Of a stretch of DNA of 64,000 bases, positions 23,901-35,873 are shown one piece after another (the stretch's first letter is position 1; the number at the start of each line of letters is the position of its first letter). The notes below the pieces were generated by a model. The model was not told the DNA's origin, searched no databases, and was given only the letters and a program-made list of their open reading frames with translations. The DNA is taken from assembly GCA_023374045.1 (NCBI GenBank), contig CM041776.1, positions 142,107,296 to 142,171,295 on the forward strand, given 5' to 3'. The stretch is from Limonium bicolor. Taxonomy: Eukaryota; Streptophyta; Magnoliopsida; Caryophyllales; Plumbaginaceae. The position numbers and the translations under genes are program-made.

Positions 23901-25437
23901 AGGTTGTTTCCAAGTGGTTATTTCCCCATACACCATCGCTGGATTTGGAGGTGATACTGGGCTCCCTGACAAGATCGTCACATCACGCTTCCGTCAGTGG
24001 AGACCCTTTTGCATCTTGGTATTGATCGATACCGTTTATTAATTTGGGGTATCCCCTATCAAGTGGGATCTCGTCGGTGTTCTAACCGGTTGCTCGTTCC
24101 GATTGTGGTGTTTTTACCACGACATCTCGTTCAACTGTGTTGACTTGCTACACTTTATGGATTGCTCCTGGGTATTACCGATTATGCGGTAGCATCTGGC
24201 ATGTATGAGTATTTTCAGTTTGTTGTCCTACCTTGCGGTTCTGGATCTGAGTTATCCGTTTCCGGTTGTAACGTCTCCCGTTCTTAGGGTAGACCATTGG
24301 TGTTTTTTCCTTGTGTTATAACGGATTTGATATCCCTTCCGGTGATGAATGGCATTTCTAGTACCTTATAACATCGTCCTGTGTTTTGTGGTAGTTGATC
24401 TGGGAATTCTATCCCGTTCATTGAGCACTGATGTGTTAATGTTAGGCATTTGCCTTACTGTGCTTGGACTGGGTATTCCTTCCAGTTATCATGCTTTACT
24501 TAGATATATTCGAGACATATCCAATGTCTTATCCCGTTGTTAGTGCTTCTTGCACTTTCAACTCTTAATGGTTCTCCTGAAGTGAGTTTCTGACTCTTTA
24601 GCTTGTAACTTATCTGAGTTTCCTTTGTTCGGTCGAGGTAACCAACTGTTCTATTTCAAATTCACTTATGGTCCGTAGAATAGAGTTGACTACTTCCCGT
24701 GTTTCGTACACTACATGATACACGTGGGGTACCGTCTTGGCACGTTACCACTTACCTACTATCTGTCAGGCCCACAAGCTCCTTCGGAGTGCGTCGTCCC
24801 ACATCCCGTATTTGGGTACACTCGTAGTGTTCGTCACACGCCTAGGTGAAGTATTCTCTTGTCAACTCCGCTTGTATCATTCTATGATACTCACCGTATT
24901 TCCGTTTGTTTGGTTTTAAAAATCCAAGGTTTGAAAGAAGAGTTTGTGATTTTGAAATAAGAAATTTGGGTTTTGGATAACAGTTCAGTGTTAAAAGGAA
25001 TTCTTCATGGCGTTGCCATGTTTGCGGTCTTGACCAAGTTCAGCTTCTTGCTGATTGGTATGTCCTTAATACAATGGTCGAGCCGTTAGGCCTTCCCGAG
25101 GATTGGGTGATCCTATATTTGCTCCATTCGTCATAGCGGCACTTTAGCAAGTATTTGCGGGTTGTTTAAGGTATTCTAATCGTCTAGTAGTTGCTGCACT
25201 TGCCCTGGGCAAGTGCGCGGGTAGGTTGTTTTTCGGTTACGCATACCGGTGGCGGTATCGTTTCCATCCATAATTGGTGGTTTATTAGGTCTTCATTTGA
25301 TCTTTTGATCTTGGTGATCGATCTCCTGAGTCGCTTCTCAGTGTACTTGACGTGGTTGTCGTCCCCGGGTGTCTCACACCTTCAGTGTGGTTAACAAGAC
25401 CTGACTTATCCTTAGGAACCAGGTTGTGGTCCTATAG

Positions 25438-25442
25438 TTGTA
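25438..25442. repeat. Left target site duplication of nested element b
   Basis: TTGTA, with GTGTA at 30579-30583: the same mismatch as copy a. Confidence 0.8.
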
Positions 25443-27025
25443 TTATAAGTGTCCAAATGAGCATGATTTATAGGTGTATTTCTTATATATATTAGCACTT
25501 TCTTGCTCATTTCTCCACTTGGTAGTTTCCTCTAGTTATGTTTTATTGTTTATCTCACAAATTATTGGTTTAACATGAGGAAAACCAAGCTGGAAGTAAA
25601 GTAGACGAAGAAACAAACACATAGGCGCAAACGGCTCGAAAAACGGAGTCCAAACGAAGAATCTAGAGCTCCTAGAAGAAATAAGCCTGTACATCGAGAT
25701 AACAGGCGGACATGTACATCGTGATAACAAGCGGACGTCTCACCAAGGCTACCGCCCATACTGGGCGGCATCACACAGGCAACCGCCTCTAAAGGAGGCG
25801 GACGCGAAGGAAGTTACCGCCACTTATTGGCGGTTGTCCAGGCGGACAACAAGGAGTTACCGCCACTTATTGGGCGGTTGATCAGCGCGGTCGTGACTAA
25901 TTATCAGTCGCGACCAGTTTCTTCTTTCGCCCGTCGTCGTCTGCAACTTACCTTCACCGACTGTCTGCAACTCGCCCACTCGTCACTGTCTGCGCCTACC
26001 TTAATTCACGCGTATGTTCACCTGTCTGTCCCCTGCAATAAATGATCAATCATGCAAATCTTATCCAGCTTCTTCCACCGCCTCACGCGTCTGTCTATCT
26101 TCTCTACTTCCTCTTCCTTTCTCTATATAAACCCACGAGCTCATCCACCATCCATACAATCCACGACCGAGCAGACCACAAACCACACACCATCTCATTT
26201 CTCTCCTTCCGCCTTCCCATTTTATTTATTTACATTCCACAAAATTCACCTCTAGCCCTACGTATACAAAATAGCAGAGTGAGCCGGAGTGTTACGGATG
26301 ATTTCTATTACTCTTGTCTCTGTCTATCTATTTAATATGTTAGGCTAGTTTACGTATACTCTGGAATGGTTATTATGTGTTTGTATTAATTATGCATTAT
26401 TTTTACTGGTTTTAATTATATATAGTTTGTTACGTTTTAAAGGTTATCTCGCACCTTTTAATAAATGTCATGAGTTTATTAATTGCTTCCTAAGTCTATT
26501 TTGATCAGACCGGTGATAAATAGATGGGTTAATTAAGACGTAAACTGGAGGAAACTTGTTATGATTAATAAGTTAGTACAGTTGCAAATGTAATTCCTCA
26601 ATACTCCTCTGCCGTTCGCAGGCTTTGCTTGAACCTTGATTAGAACCTTGCATTACAGGTGAACGAGTTCTTATGAGGCTATGACTTAGTCCTTAAGATA
26701 ATTACAGGAACCTTGCCAAATTATTAAACCAGTAGAGATAGCTTAATTATGCAGATTATATTAACCTGACCCAGAGTTCCATTTTATTTATCTATTAACT
26801 TAGTTTATTTTATCTTTTCTTTTTTTATTTTAAAGTCAATTAATCCCCCCTCTTGTGACACGCTTAGTACTATTATTGTACATTAGTCCCACGGTTCGAC
26901 ATCCGGTTGCTTACATTTTCATAACTACTGCGACCGGATTGTTTGCAGCCCGACGTTTAATTTGAGTTTTAATTCTTTTCTTTTAATTTTACACCAGTTT
27001 AACCACTCACTTTATAACGTCTGCA
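25443..27025 (+). repeat. 5' LTR of nested element b (1583 bp)
   Basis: Start is TTATAAG instead of TGATAAG, so the terminal TG is lost. Palindrome modules at about 25750-25890; TATATAAA at 26124-26131. Numerous one-base deletions relative to the other three LTRs. Confidence 0.85.
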
Positions 27026-27027
27026 AA

Positions 27028-27064
27028 TGGTGGCTGTTGCCGGGGACTAGTTTATTCTAGTCCC
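27028..27064 (+). other. Primer binding site and hairpin, nested element b
   Basis: Primer site 27028-27047 (TGGTGGCTGTTGCCGGGGAC), keeping the four G that copy a lost. It is followed by the same GGGACTAG/CTAGTCCC hairpin (27043-27064). Confidence 0.75.
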
Positions 27065-27239
27065 TAAGCCCCGGATTATTCACTTGTATTATTAGAATAT
27101 TTTGTTTATATTATTTTGTTTGTTGTTTATATTTATTATCTTTATATTTTGTTTATATTATTATGTTTGTTCTAATTATTTTATTTTCTAACTGTTTCAG
27201 TAGTTTTGTTATTATACAAAAAAACACAAAAAAAAAAGA

Positions 27240-27739
27240 ATGGAACAGGTGTTCGAAGAGGAGTTTTGCTATTCACAGTATTATACTGCTCCGTATGTGG
27301 AGGAGCTCATGATTATGAGGATTGTCTCATATTGCAGAACAACTCTGGTTAGAAGATCAACCAGACTACCTGGACAATCGCTCAACAAGAGCAACACCCC
27401 ACTACGGATGTAAGTTATTGTCTTCCCTCTACAGTCGCCTACCGCCAGTTTCCATCCTTCTCTGTGCTCTATCCAGGAAGGAATAGGATATTTATATCCT
27501 CGAACATGAAGAGAAGGAACTGCCATCACCTCCCGCCAAGATATCCAAACAAAACGCCAATATCACCTTCGAAGAATCCTTTTTCTCTGAAGATGATATC
27601 AAACAGCGTTCTTTCTATGAGCCTCACCTACAAGAGGAGGATATTTACATCCTCCAATTTGAGGAAGAAAAATCCCGCCGGGTCTTCTATTAGAACTACG
27701 ACGGCATATCCTCAAACACCAGATTTTGTGGAGTATTAA
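27240..27739 (+). pseudogene. gag-derived coding remnant, nested element b
   Basis: The ATG at 27240 opens a 57-residue frame (stop 27411-27413) starting MEQVFEEEFCYSQ, which differs from copy a because of an indel at the start. The knuckle codons (TGC..TGT..CAT..TGT, 27290-27330) are in another frame here. The acidic region follows (27480-27690) with its first EDIYIL block disrupted and the second retained. Neither copy therefore has one uninterrupted reading frame. Confidence 0.5.
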
Positions 27740-28938
27740 TTTTCTTATTTTATATGCCGAGGTAACGTTTGTTTTGATCCAGGATAATGAAGCAGGCGTC
27801 TAGAAAGACGTTAAAGAAGGGCAGCTTCCCGGGAGGCAACCCGGGTGTATTTTTATTTATTTACTTTATTGTTCTTATTAATTTTCAGGTTCTCTTTAAA
27901 TTTAATTTTTGCTAACTTTTAACCCCGTTTTTAGTATGGTTGCTTCTAGTGTCTTCTGCAGGTGCACCTCCATGTGGGCACCGCAACCAAGCTACGCTAC
28001 TTGAGGCTGAAGCTCAAGTGTGGGGGAACTCCGATTAATGCAAGCAAAATAATATCAGGGGAGTACCGTTTCTTTAATTTTGCTTTTATTTAAATAAAAA
28101 TTGCAGAGAAGCGTTTATGTGCTTAAATGTTTATTTGTGATCTTTGTGATATCTCTATTTTATCTACTTACCGAAAAGGTCTTCTGAAACCTTCCCTTGT
28201 TTTTCTGGTGAACAATGAGGACATTGTTCAATTTAAGTGGGGGAGTGTGCCCTTTTCGGTGACATTTTGGCTTAAATGTTTAATCTCTCTCCTTATCTTT
28301 CGTTTGTCCAATTCAATATTAGGACCCTTTATATGTGGGTTGTTCTCTTTAAGAATAAATATTGTTATGAATTGTAGGATAAATGGTACAAATTTTAAAT
28401 TTTGATTACTTTTGAGGAGCATTTTATATGCGGTGTGACCAAATAATCTGCAAATGGTTGGATTTTATTGCTCAGGGTTTCTTTCTGTATTCTCTTAGGG
28501 ATTGCTAAGGGGTACTTTTCTGTTAAAAAAAAGAAAAAGAATACAAATGATAAGGGACTTACGGACACCATTGGAAACCAACAAAAGAGAGTGAGTGTTC
28601 TTAAAAACAAAGGCGTTATGCCTACATTTCTCATCTCTTATGCAAAAGTGAAACAAAAGCATAAATCTATTTTCCCTTTTGTTTTCTCCTAAATGCCCAT
28701 TCTAGAGAGAAGTTGGCCGTGGTAAAGTTCTCAGAGTCACCTAAAAGAAACATTGAAGTACCTTAGATCATACCCCGAAACTCTATATTTTATTTTCACC
28801 CTGAGCACACCTATGCCACCAGCAGTTAATTTTTCACACTCCTCAATAATTAAAAAGATCATGTTTATCCTACCCTTAATAATATTTGTTAGTATTGAGC
28901 ATTCCCTACTTACTTGGGTACGTGATTTTGCTGAGGAC

Positions 28939-28963
28939 AAGCAAAAAGATAAGTGTGGGGGTG
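28939..28963 (+). other. Polypurine tract of nested element b
   Basis: Ends in AAGTGTGGGGGTG directly before the 3' LTR (28964). The internal look-alike with its hairpin is at about 28209-28245. Confidence 0.7.
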
Positions 28964-30578
28964 TGATAAGTGTCCAAATGAGCATGATTTATAGGTGTAT
29001 TTCATATATAATATTAGCACTTTTCTTGCTCATTTCTCCACTTCGGTTAGTTTTCCTCTAGTTTATGTTTTATTGTTTATCTCACAAATTTATTGGTGTA
29101 ACATGAGGAAAACCAAGCTGGAAGTAAAGTAGACGAAGAAAGAAACAAACACATAGGCGCAAACGGCTCGAAAAACGGAGTCCAAACGAAGAATCTAGAG
29201 CTCCTAGAAGAAATAAGCCTGTACATCGAGATAACAGGTGGACATGTACATCGTGATAACAAGCGGACGTCTCACCAAGGCTACCGCCCCATACTGGGCG
29301 GACATCACACAGGCAACCGCCTCTAAAGGAGGCGGACGTGAAGGAAGTTACCGCCACTTATTGGGCGGTTGTCCAGGCGGACAACAAGGAGTTACCGCCA
29401 CTTATTGGGCGGTTGATCAGGCGCGGTCGTGACTAATTATCAGTCGGACCAGTTTCTTCTTCGCCCGTCGTCGTCTGCAACTTACCTTCACCGACTGTCT
29501 GCAACTCGCCCACTCGTCCACTGTCTGCGCCTACCTTAATTCACGCGTATGTTCACCTGTCTGTCCCCTGCAATAAATGATCAATCATGCAAATCTTATC
29601 CAGCTTCTTCCACCGCCTCACGCGTCTGTCTATCTTCTCTGCTTCCTCTTCCTTTCTCTATATAAACCCACGAGCTATCATCCACCATCCATACAATCCA
29701 CGACCGAGCAGACCACAAACCACACACCATCTCATTTCTCTTCTTCCGCCTTCTCCATTTTATTTATTTTACATTCCACAAAATTCACCTCTAGCCCTAC
29801 GTATACAAAATAGCAGAGTGAGCCGGAGTGATTACGGATGATTTCTATTACTCTTGTCTCTGTCTATCTATTTAATATGTTAGGCTAGTTTACGTATACT
29901 CTGGGAATGGTTATTATGTGTTTGTATTAATTATGCATTATTTTTACTGGTTTTAATTATATATAGTTTGTTACGTTTTAAAGGTTATCTCGCACCTTTT
30001 TAATAAATGTCATGAGTTTATTAAATTGCTTTCCTAAGTCTATTTTGATCAGACCGGTGATAAATAGATGGGTTAATTAAGACGTAAAACTGGAGGAAAC
30101 TTGTTATGATTTAATAAGTTAGTATTCAGTTGCAAATGTAATTCCTCAATACTCCTCTGCCGTTCGCAGGCTTTTGCTTGAACCTTGATTAGAACCTTGC
30201 ATTACAGGTGAACGAGTTCTTATGAGGCTATGACTTAGTCCTTAAGATAATTACAGGAACCTTGCCAAATTATTAAACCAGTAGAGATAGCTTAATTATG
30301 CAGATTATATTAACCTGACCCAGAGTTCCATTTTATTTATCTATTAACTTAGTTTATTTTATCTTTTCTTTTTTTATTTTACAAGTCAATTAATCCCCCC
30401 TTTGTGACACGCTTAGGTATTATATGTACATTAGTCCCACAGTTCGACATCCGGTTGCTTACATTTTCACTATACTACTGCGGCCGGGATTTGTTTGCAG
30501 CCCGACGTTTAATTTGAGTTTTAATTTCTTTTCTTTTAATTTTACACCAGTTTAACCACTCACTTTATAACGTCTGCA
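28964..30578 (+). repeat. 3' LTR of nested element b (1615 bp)
   Basis: Carries the 3'-LTR-specific bases of copy a. Palindrome modules at about 29283-29424; TATATAAA 29659-29666. Followed by GTGTA (30579-30583) and LARD internal sequence. Confidence 0.9.
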
Positions 30579-31216
30579 GTGTAGGTGTTATGATTTCTTT
30601 CATAGTTATCTGGACTATGTTGTTCGGTTATTACGGCCTCTTGGCATGTAGGTTTGGTGTTAATCCAACCTCGACTAATTCCTTAGTCGGTTGGTATACC
30701 GTTGTTGGTATCATCAGAGGTTACAGTCCGTAGACTCTCTTGTCTAGGGTTCGTTACTCTATCTTCCTTGCTTTATTGCGCGATTGTGCTTCTCTTCTTG
30801 CTGGCTGCACATGGTTCTCGCGACTGCGTAGCATGTCGCCCCATGGTGCCATAAATTCCATCATCCTTGTGTTTAGGATCTTCATTCCCCCACCACTAAG
30901 TGCGGTCCTTGTCATGCAACGGAAACCGTCTTTGGGACTTCCAGTTCTTGGACTCTACCGTATGACAGGTTCTTTTCTAATAAGGTTTGTTTTGTACTGC
31001 CAGATCGGGTTTTACCCGAGCGTGAGAGGTCTTTCCATCTCTCTGGCGTTATTCTCTCAACTTAATACCGTGGGTTGCGGAGGGCGGGGTATGGTTGTGG
31101 TAGGTTTCCGATTCATACGGAAGTTCCTAACTAGCGTACCTCTCACGGTAACACTCAACCCTAAGCCCTAAGACTCTAATTCCTAACTCGGTATTTCCTA
31201 ACTCGGTATTTCATCC

Positions 31217-31244
31217 ATCAGAGCGATACTTCGCTCTGATACCA
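31217..31244 (-). other. LARD primer binding site inside a hairpin (unit 2)
   Basis: Primer site 31232-31244, hairpin 31217-31240; sequence identical to unit 1. Confidence 0.85.
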
Positions 31245-31249
31245 CTTTT

Positions 31250-34200
31250 TGTAACACCCCTACCGCTAATACCGTCATTACTGTACAAATACTTACCTTC
31301 GCAGCGGATATTACTTACTCAACGGCGGGTGTACAATGCCGTTAGTCACCCACGTGATTAACAAGGCAGATTACAATACTACATACTATCGGTCTGATGA
31401 TTATGAATATACCGAGTGCTCTACATGATGCATTACTTTCCCTTGCATACCAATCCATAATTCGATACAACTCCAATACAATACTATACCGAGTATACTA
31501 CAATCCTTAATTTTACCGATACAGTTTGGACTTCCAAATTTCCCAATACATTACAGGTTTCATCCCTTCCATACTACTACCCATGCTTACATAGCAGTCC
31601 CCGTCCTACTCTCTCGAACGGTGGCCAGCTTCGAGTACCTGCACACTAAAAACGGTCCCCCGAGGGGGTCAGCTTACGCTGCATATGAAATCCGCATATA
31701 CCGCGTGCTAACCGCGGTACGCCGACTACTTTGGGTCGGATATACATGGAGTTCATTTTACATGCGTACATACTCATACTACAACAATACAATCAAAGAT
31801 ACCTACATAAATGTACAAGTTCAATACTTACTAAGGAAGACAATTCAATAGTCAACCATTCGTCTTTATTATACATTCATTACTCTTCGTACTGTGTTTG
31901 ATATTCGTTACTCTACTCATACTCACTCCTTACTCTTGCATACTCATCGCTCCATGTTCAATACCTTACTCGTACACGATCCTTACTCTGTACTCGTTAC
32001 TATACTGGTGCATACGCACTACTCAATTCTCTTCACTTACTCTTACATACTCGATACCCAATACTTACTCATACATACTCAATACTCATTACATACTCAT
32101 ACTTGCTTCTTACTCGATACTCATTACTTGGCCTCTGGGCGAGTCATACACAAGACTCACCACCGGACCTACAATACGAGGGCTATACGCTTAGCTCCTC
32201 AAATACTCAAATGTCCGTACTACCGGACTACTCGAATTCCCAACACTCTTCTCTCAGTGTATATTACAATCTCGTGGATTAGCCTAGAAGTATCTCTCTC
32301 GATAACCTCTTTTAGCTTAGGGAATTACCACCGCCTAGTATCCTCAGATTTAAGGGTTTCCCCAACATATCGAATACTCTCTCGTTCGGGGCATACTTAC
32401 ATCAGTCGGGTCCTCTCATAATGGGTCGACTGATTACTAAGGGGTTTGGAGATCCCTCCTCATTCTTTGCTACTCTCCTGGTTCATGTTTTGCACCAAGA
32501 TTAGTTCCTCTAATAGAGGTTACTTATATACTTCCACTACGTTTTGTTTGTGGATTATTCATTTCACTTCTCCTATCGTTATCGGAAGGTTATTACTCCC
32601 GTACACTCTCTCACATTCTAGTGAGTTCGTTGGGTTGCGTTATCGTTTATTGATTCGATAATTTAGTGCGTTGCTATGTTTCCATTAGTTCACAATATGA
32701 CTCTTACTACGAGCCTCTACACAACAAGACTTATCTCTGAGTCGTATTACGCACTAAATGAAGCCACACAATCAATCAGGAAAGGTTAGCTCACACAACA
32801 TACATCAAGACATACAATGAAGGCAATAAACCATTTTCATGCTTTAGTCTTGATTAGCCGGCATACAACATACAAATCAACGTAACTCGGTTAGCATACG
32901 GGGCATGAGGAAATCATACCTTTCACCGGAGTTAGCTTTACCATGTGTTCCCTTGTTCCTTGGTTCACACTTGTTCCACTGATAATGTTTTCAACATTGT
33001 TGTTAATACTATGCTCATACGATATACAAGTAGTTACTACTCCCTTACTTACCCCGTTATCCCGGTACACTTAATGTTCTTATACTTACAACTTCCTTAA
33101 CTTGTTTCCTTACTCACATGTGCATTTCCTCATCCTTTCTTCCCATTAATGTTGTGTTACTACATTTACATATACCTATGTGTATAGGCATATACTTATA
33201 TACATATGATAACTATAATATATATATATATATTTTGACTCGACCGACCTTACCCAGGGTCGGTCCCAAGGTCGGTCGAAGTCAGTAAGGAATTACGCTG
33301 GAAAATTACAGGGCCGACCGACCTTGCAAGTCCGGTCCCAAGGTCGGTCCATTCCAGTGAGTTACTTAACGGAGAATTTTAGCCCGACCGACCTTGCAAG
33401 TCCGGTCGCAAGGTCGGTCCATTCCAGTAGCTTACAAGACGGAAAATTTTTTTTTAGTCGACCGACCTTGCAAGTCCGGTCGCAAGGTCGGTCCATTCCA
33501 GTAGGTTGCATTACGGGAAATTCTTCTGGCCGACCGACCTTGCATGTCCGGTCCCAAGGTCGGTCCATTCCAGAAGGTTTCCGTCCTTTGTAAATCTGGG
33601 CTCGACCGACCTTGCAAGTTCGGTCCCAAGGTCGGTCCGGCCCAGTACTTCAGTTTTCATTTCTGTTTTCAGTCCTCTCCTTTACCCATTACTTCCCATT
33701 GTTCCTACACTTAATCCCACATATTTTAACACTACTTAGGCCCTCAAAATTGCCTTGATTCATCCCCCCAAATACCTTACTCACTTCTAAATCCATATAC
33801 ACCATTTCTCCTCACTCCCTTCAACACTTGTAACAGTTTTTGTTACACTTGTGCTACAGATTTTATAATTCAATTCTCCCATCCAATACTTCCTCAATCA
33901 TTGCCAATTCTAGCATCCTAATTACCTCTCCTTACCTTGCCAATTTATTTCCAAGCCATTGCACTCCCTACACCCAAGTTCCAACACTCATTTTACAAAA
34001 TCCTGCACACCAATTTCTTCCTAGTTCCACAATGCATTTTGGTACCTCTCTTGCTACAGATTTTGCGTCCTAATACTCTCATACCACCACTACCATTCCA
34101 TGGTCATTAAACACCTTTATTAAATCCAATACACACCTTGGTTCTCCCTTTCACCAAGTCATTCTTTAATGCTCAATTCCTACCAAAATTTTGCCATAGT

Positions 34201-35860
34201 TCACCTACTTTTCCTTACATCCTCAAATACACATTCTCTCCTCAAATTCCACCTAAAGCTAGCCACACCCAACAAGGGTCCTACCAGCACACATACAAAA
34301 TCCTAATACACCAATGCTTCCTCAATTACAATACCAATACAACATTATTCCTCAAATAGCATTACTAATATACATACACCATTCATTTGGCTCTAAGGCC
34401 TACAAATCCACACATTTACTCACTAGTACTCAAATGTCCACAACTACATTACCAATACAATAGTTGAGGTCCTTTATTTGTTTACCCATTCCCATTACAC
34501 TAATGCATTTAAAATTAAGCATTAAGAAGAGCTCTTACCTTGAGCTTAAATTTCCTTTCCTCCTTTCCAATTCTTCCCTTCCTCTCTTTCTTGTACCAAC
34601 CGGTCACATGGGAGTGGAGTTGTCAAACTCCACCCCAACACCCAAGAACACAAAAATGCATTTTAGTTACTCTTCTAAACCCTTAGAGAATTCTAATTCC
34701 ATAAAAAGGCTTAGAGTACAAGTTAGGGTTTTACCTTTGGGGGTCTTTGAGAGGGATTCTCACCCTTGAATCAAGAATGGGGTTACTCCACCATTGGAGG
34801 GTTGAAATGGAGCTCAAAACCAAGAAGGAAAACAAGGTAAGAGAAGTAGCCAAAATCGGCCAAGGCAAGAAAATGGGGAAAATGAGATTTTCTCTTGAAA
34901 CTTTTTACCTTGTTTGAAAGAGGAGACTCCAAGCTTCACAATGGTGTGCTTTTCTCTTCAAATGGGGAAAACCCATGGAGATGAAGTTGCTCATTTTCGG
35001 ATTTTGAAGAGATAGAAATGTAGAGCTTGAAGAGAGGAGTTCAAATATGTTTTGTTTTTGATTTGGAGCTTACATGTGGATGGAGCATGAGGATGAAGTT
35101 GGAGTTGCCATGGAAGCCATGGGAGAGCTCTCAAAAATCGCCCAAGCCAGAGAGGAAAGGAGGGAGACGGTGAGAGGGGGAAATAGGAGAGAGAAGAGGG
35201 AAAAGTGAGAATAAGAGGTGAGAGAGTGTGGTTTTACTTTTGTACTTTTATTTGTTTTGCTTTTTGGTTCCCTCTACTTATTAGCTAGTTACATGTGTAT
35301 GAGAGGGTTATTTGACCCATTAAAAATCGGCCCCACACACTACTACTAGCTGGAGCGTTTTTCGTCATTTACAGAAAACGCTCGTTATTTTGCCCGGTTT
35401 TGATACTGTTCACTAACCGGACCCGTTTTCCGGAATTTTCTCGTTTCTTTATTTTTATTGGTTATTAAGCTTCCATAAATGCTTAATAATTATTATTTAA
35501 TGATTTATAATTTTTACGGGTCTGTTTGACCACTTAAAGTCATGTTTTCGGGTTTCCTCGAAAAACGTGCGCTAAAGCTCTTTTAGCGTTTTAATACATT
35601 TCTTGGATCCGTTTTCTTCGGGAATCATTCCCGTATACTAATTAGGCATGAATAAGCCTTAGGAATCCTTACGATACTATAACCAAGGTCTCGTACCTCC
35701 TATGGTTATTTAACGCTCATTTTAGCGTTTTCCGCTTTCTAAGCGTTTTTCTCATTCCTTTGGATTTATTTTCTTTACCAAAAATTACTTAGGCACTATT
35801 AGGCCCATAAATACTATAGTAGGATAATATAATCACCATATTTAAGTTCGGGGTATTTCA
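31250..35860 (-). repeat. LARD LTR 3 (complete, 4611 bp)
   Basis: TA tract 33217-33234. Its primer-proximal part shares bases with LTR 2 (CTCTTCACTT, TCAGTGTAT, CATTTCACTTCTC), against LTRs 4-6. No gene. Confidence 0.9.
33242..33645 (-). repeat. Six-unit palindromic minisatellite of LARD LTR 3
   Basis: Best preserved copy. Unit starts at 33242, 33315, 33386, 33460, 33532 and 33604 (periods 73, 71, 74, 72, 72). Each unit has a forward GACCGACCTTG, a reverse-like CAAGTCCGGTCG and a reverse CAAGGTCGGTC; the last two are stepped by 12 bp. Between palindromes lie about 37 bp of less conserved sequence with ATTCCAGTA/ATTCCAGAA just after each palindrome. Confidence 0.88.
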
Positions 35861-35873
35861 ATCTACCCCCCTG
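35861..35873 (-). other. Polypurine tract of LARD unit 3
   Basis: Minus strand CAGGGGGGTAGAT abutting LTR 3. Confidence 0.8.

Larger units (their letters stand above)
25443..30578 (+). mobile_element. Nested non-autonomous Athila-related LTR element, copy b (5136 bp)
   Basis: Same structure and same insertion site as copy a. LTRs 25443-27025 and 28964-30578, primer site 27028-27047. It carries each of the four 5'-LTR-specific and 3'-LTR-specific bases of copy a on the corresponding side, so it is a duplicate, not an independent insertion. Many single-base gaps, concentrated in its left two thirds, distinguish it from copy a. Confidence 0.88.
20962..31249 (-). repeat. LARD internal region 2 (non-coding, with nested element)
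   Basis: Same content as internal 1. It is interrupted at the same base by nested element b (25443-30578). The A-T form of the compensatory pair is at 24653/24681. It shares unit-specific bases with internal 1 (GACTGCGTAGC; GAGCCGTTAGG) against internals 3-5. No coding region. Confidence 0.85.

Noticed and set aside
30740..31171. 143-codon plus-strand open frame, seen again at 60070-60501
   Set aside because: Starts at TTG, lies antisense to the LARD, is broken by indels in units 1, 3 and 4, and has no recognisable domain; similarity between units reflects DNA identity only.
31894..32421. 175-codon open frame (also 61229-61759)
   Set aside because: Low-complexity product of the TACTC-rich repeat with non-ATG start; frames interchange between copies through indels.
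33242..33645. CRISPR-like array of regularly spaced palindromes
   Set aside because: Plant nuclear retrotransposon LTR context, imperfect 72-bp units with related spacers, no cas genes; it is a minisatellite.
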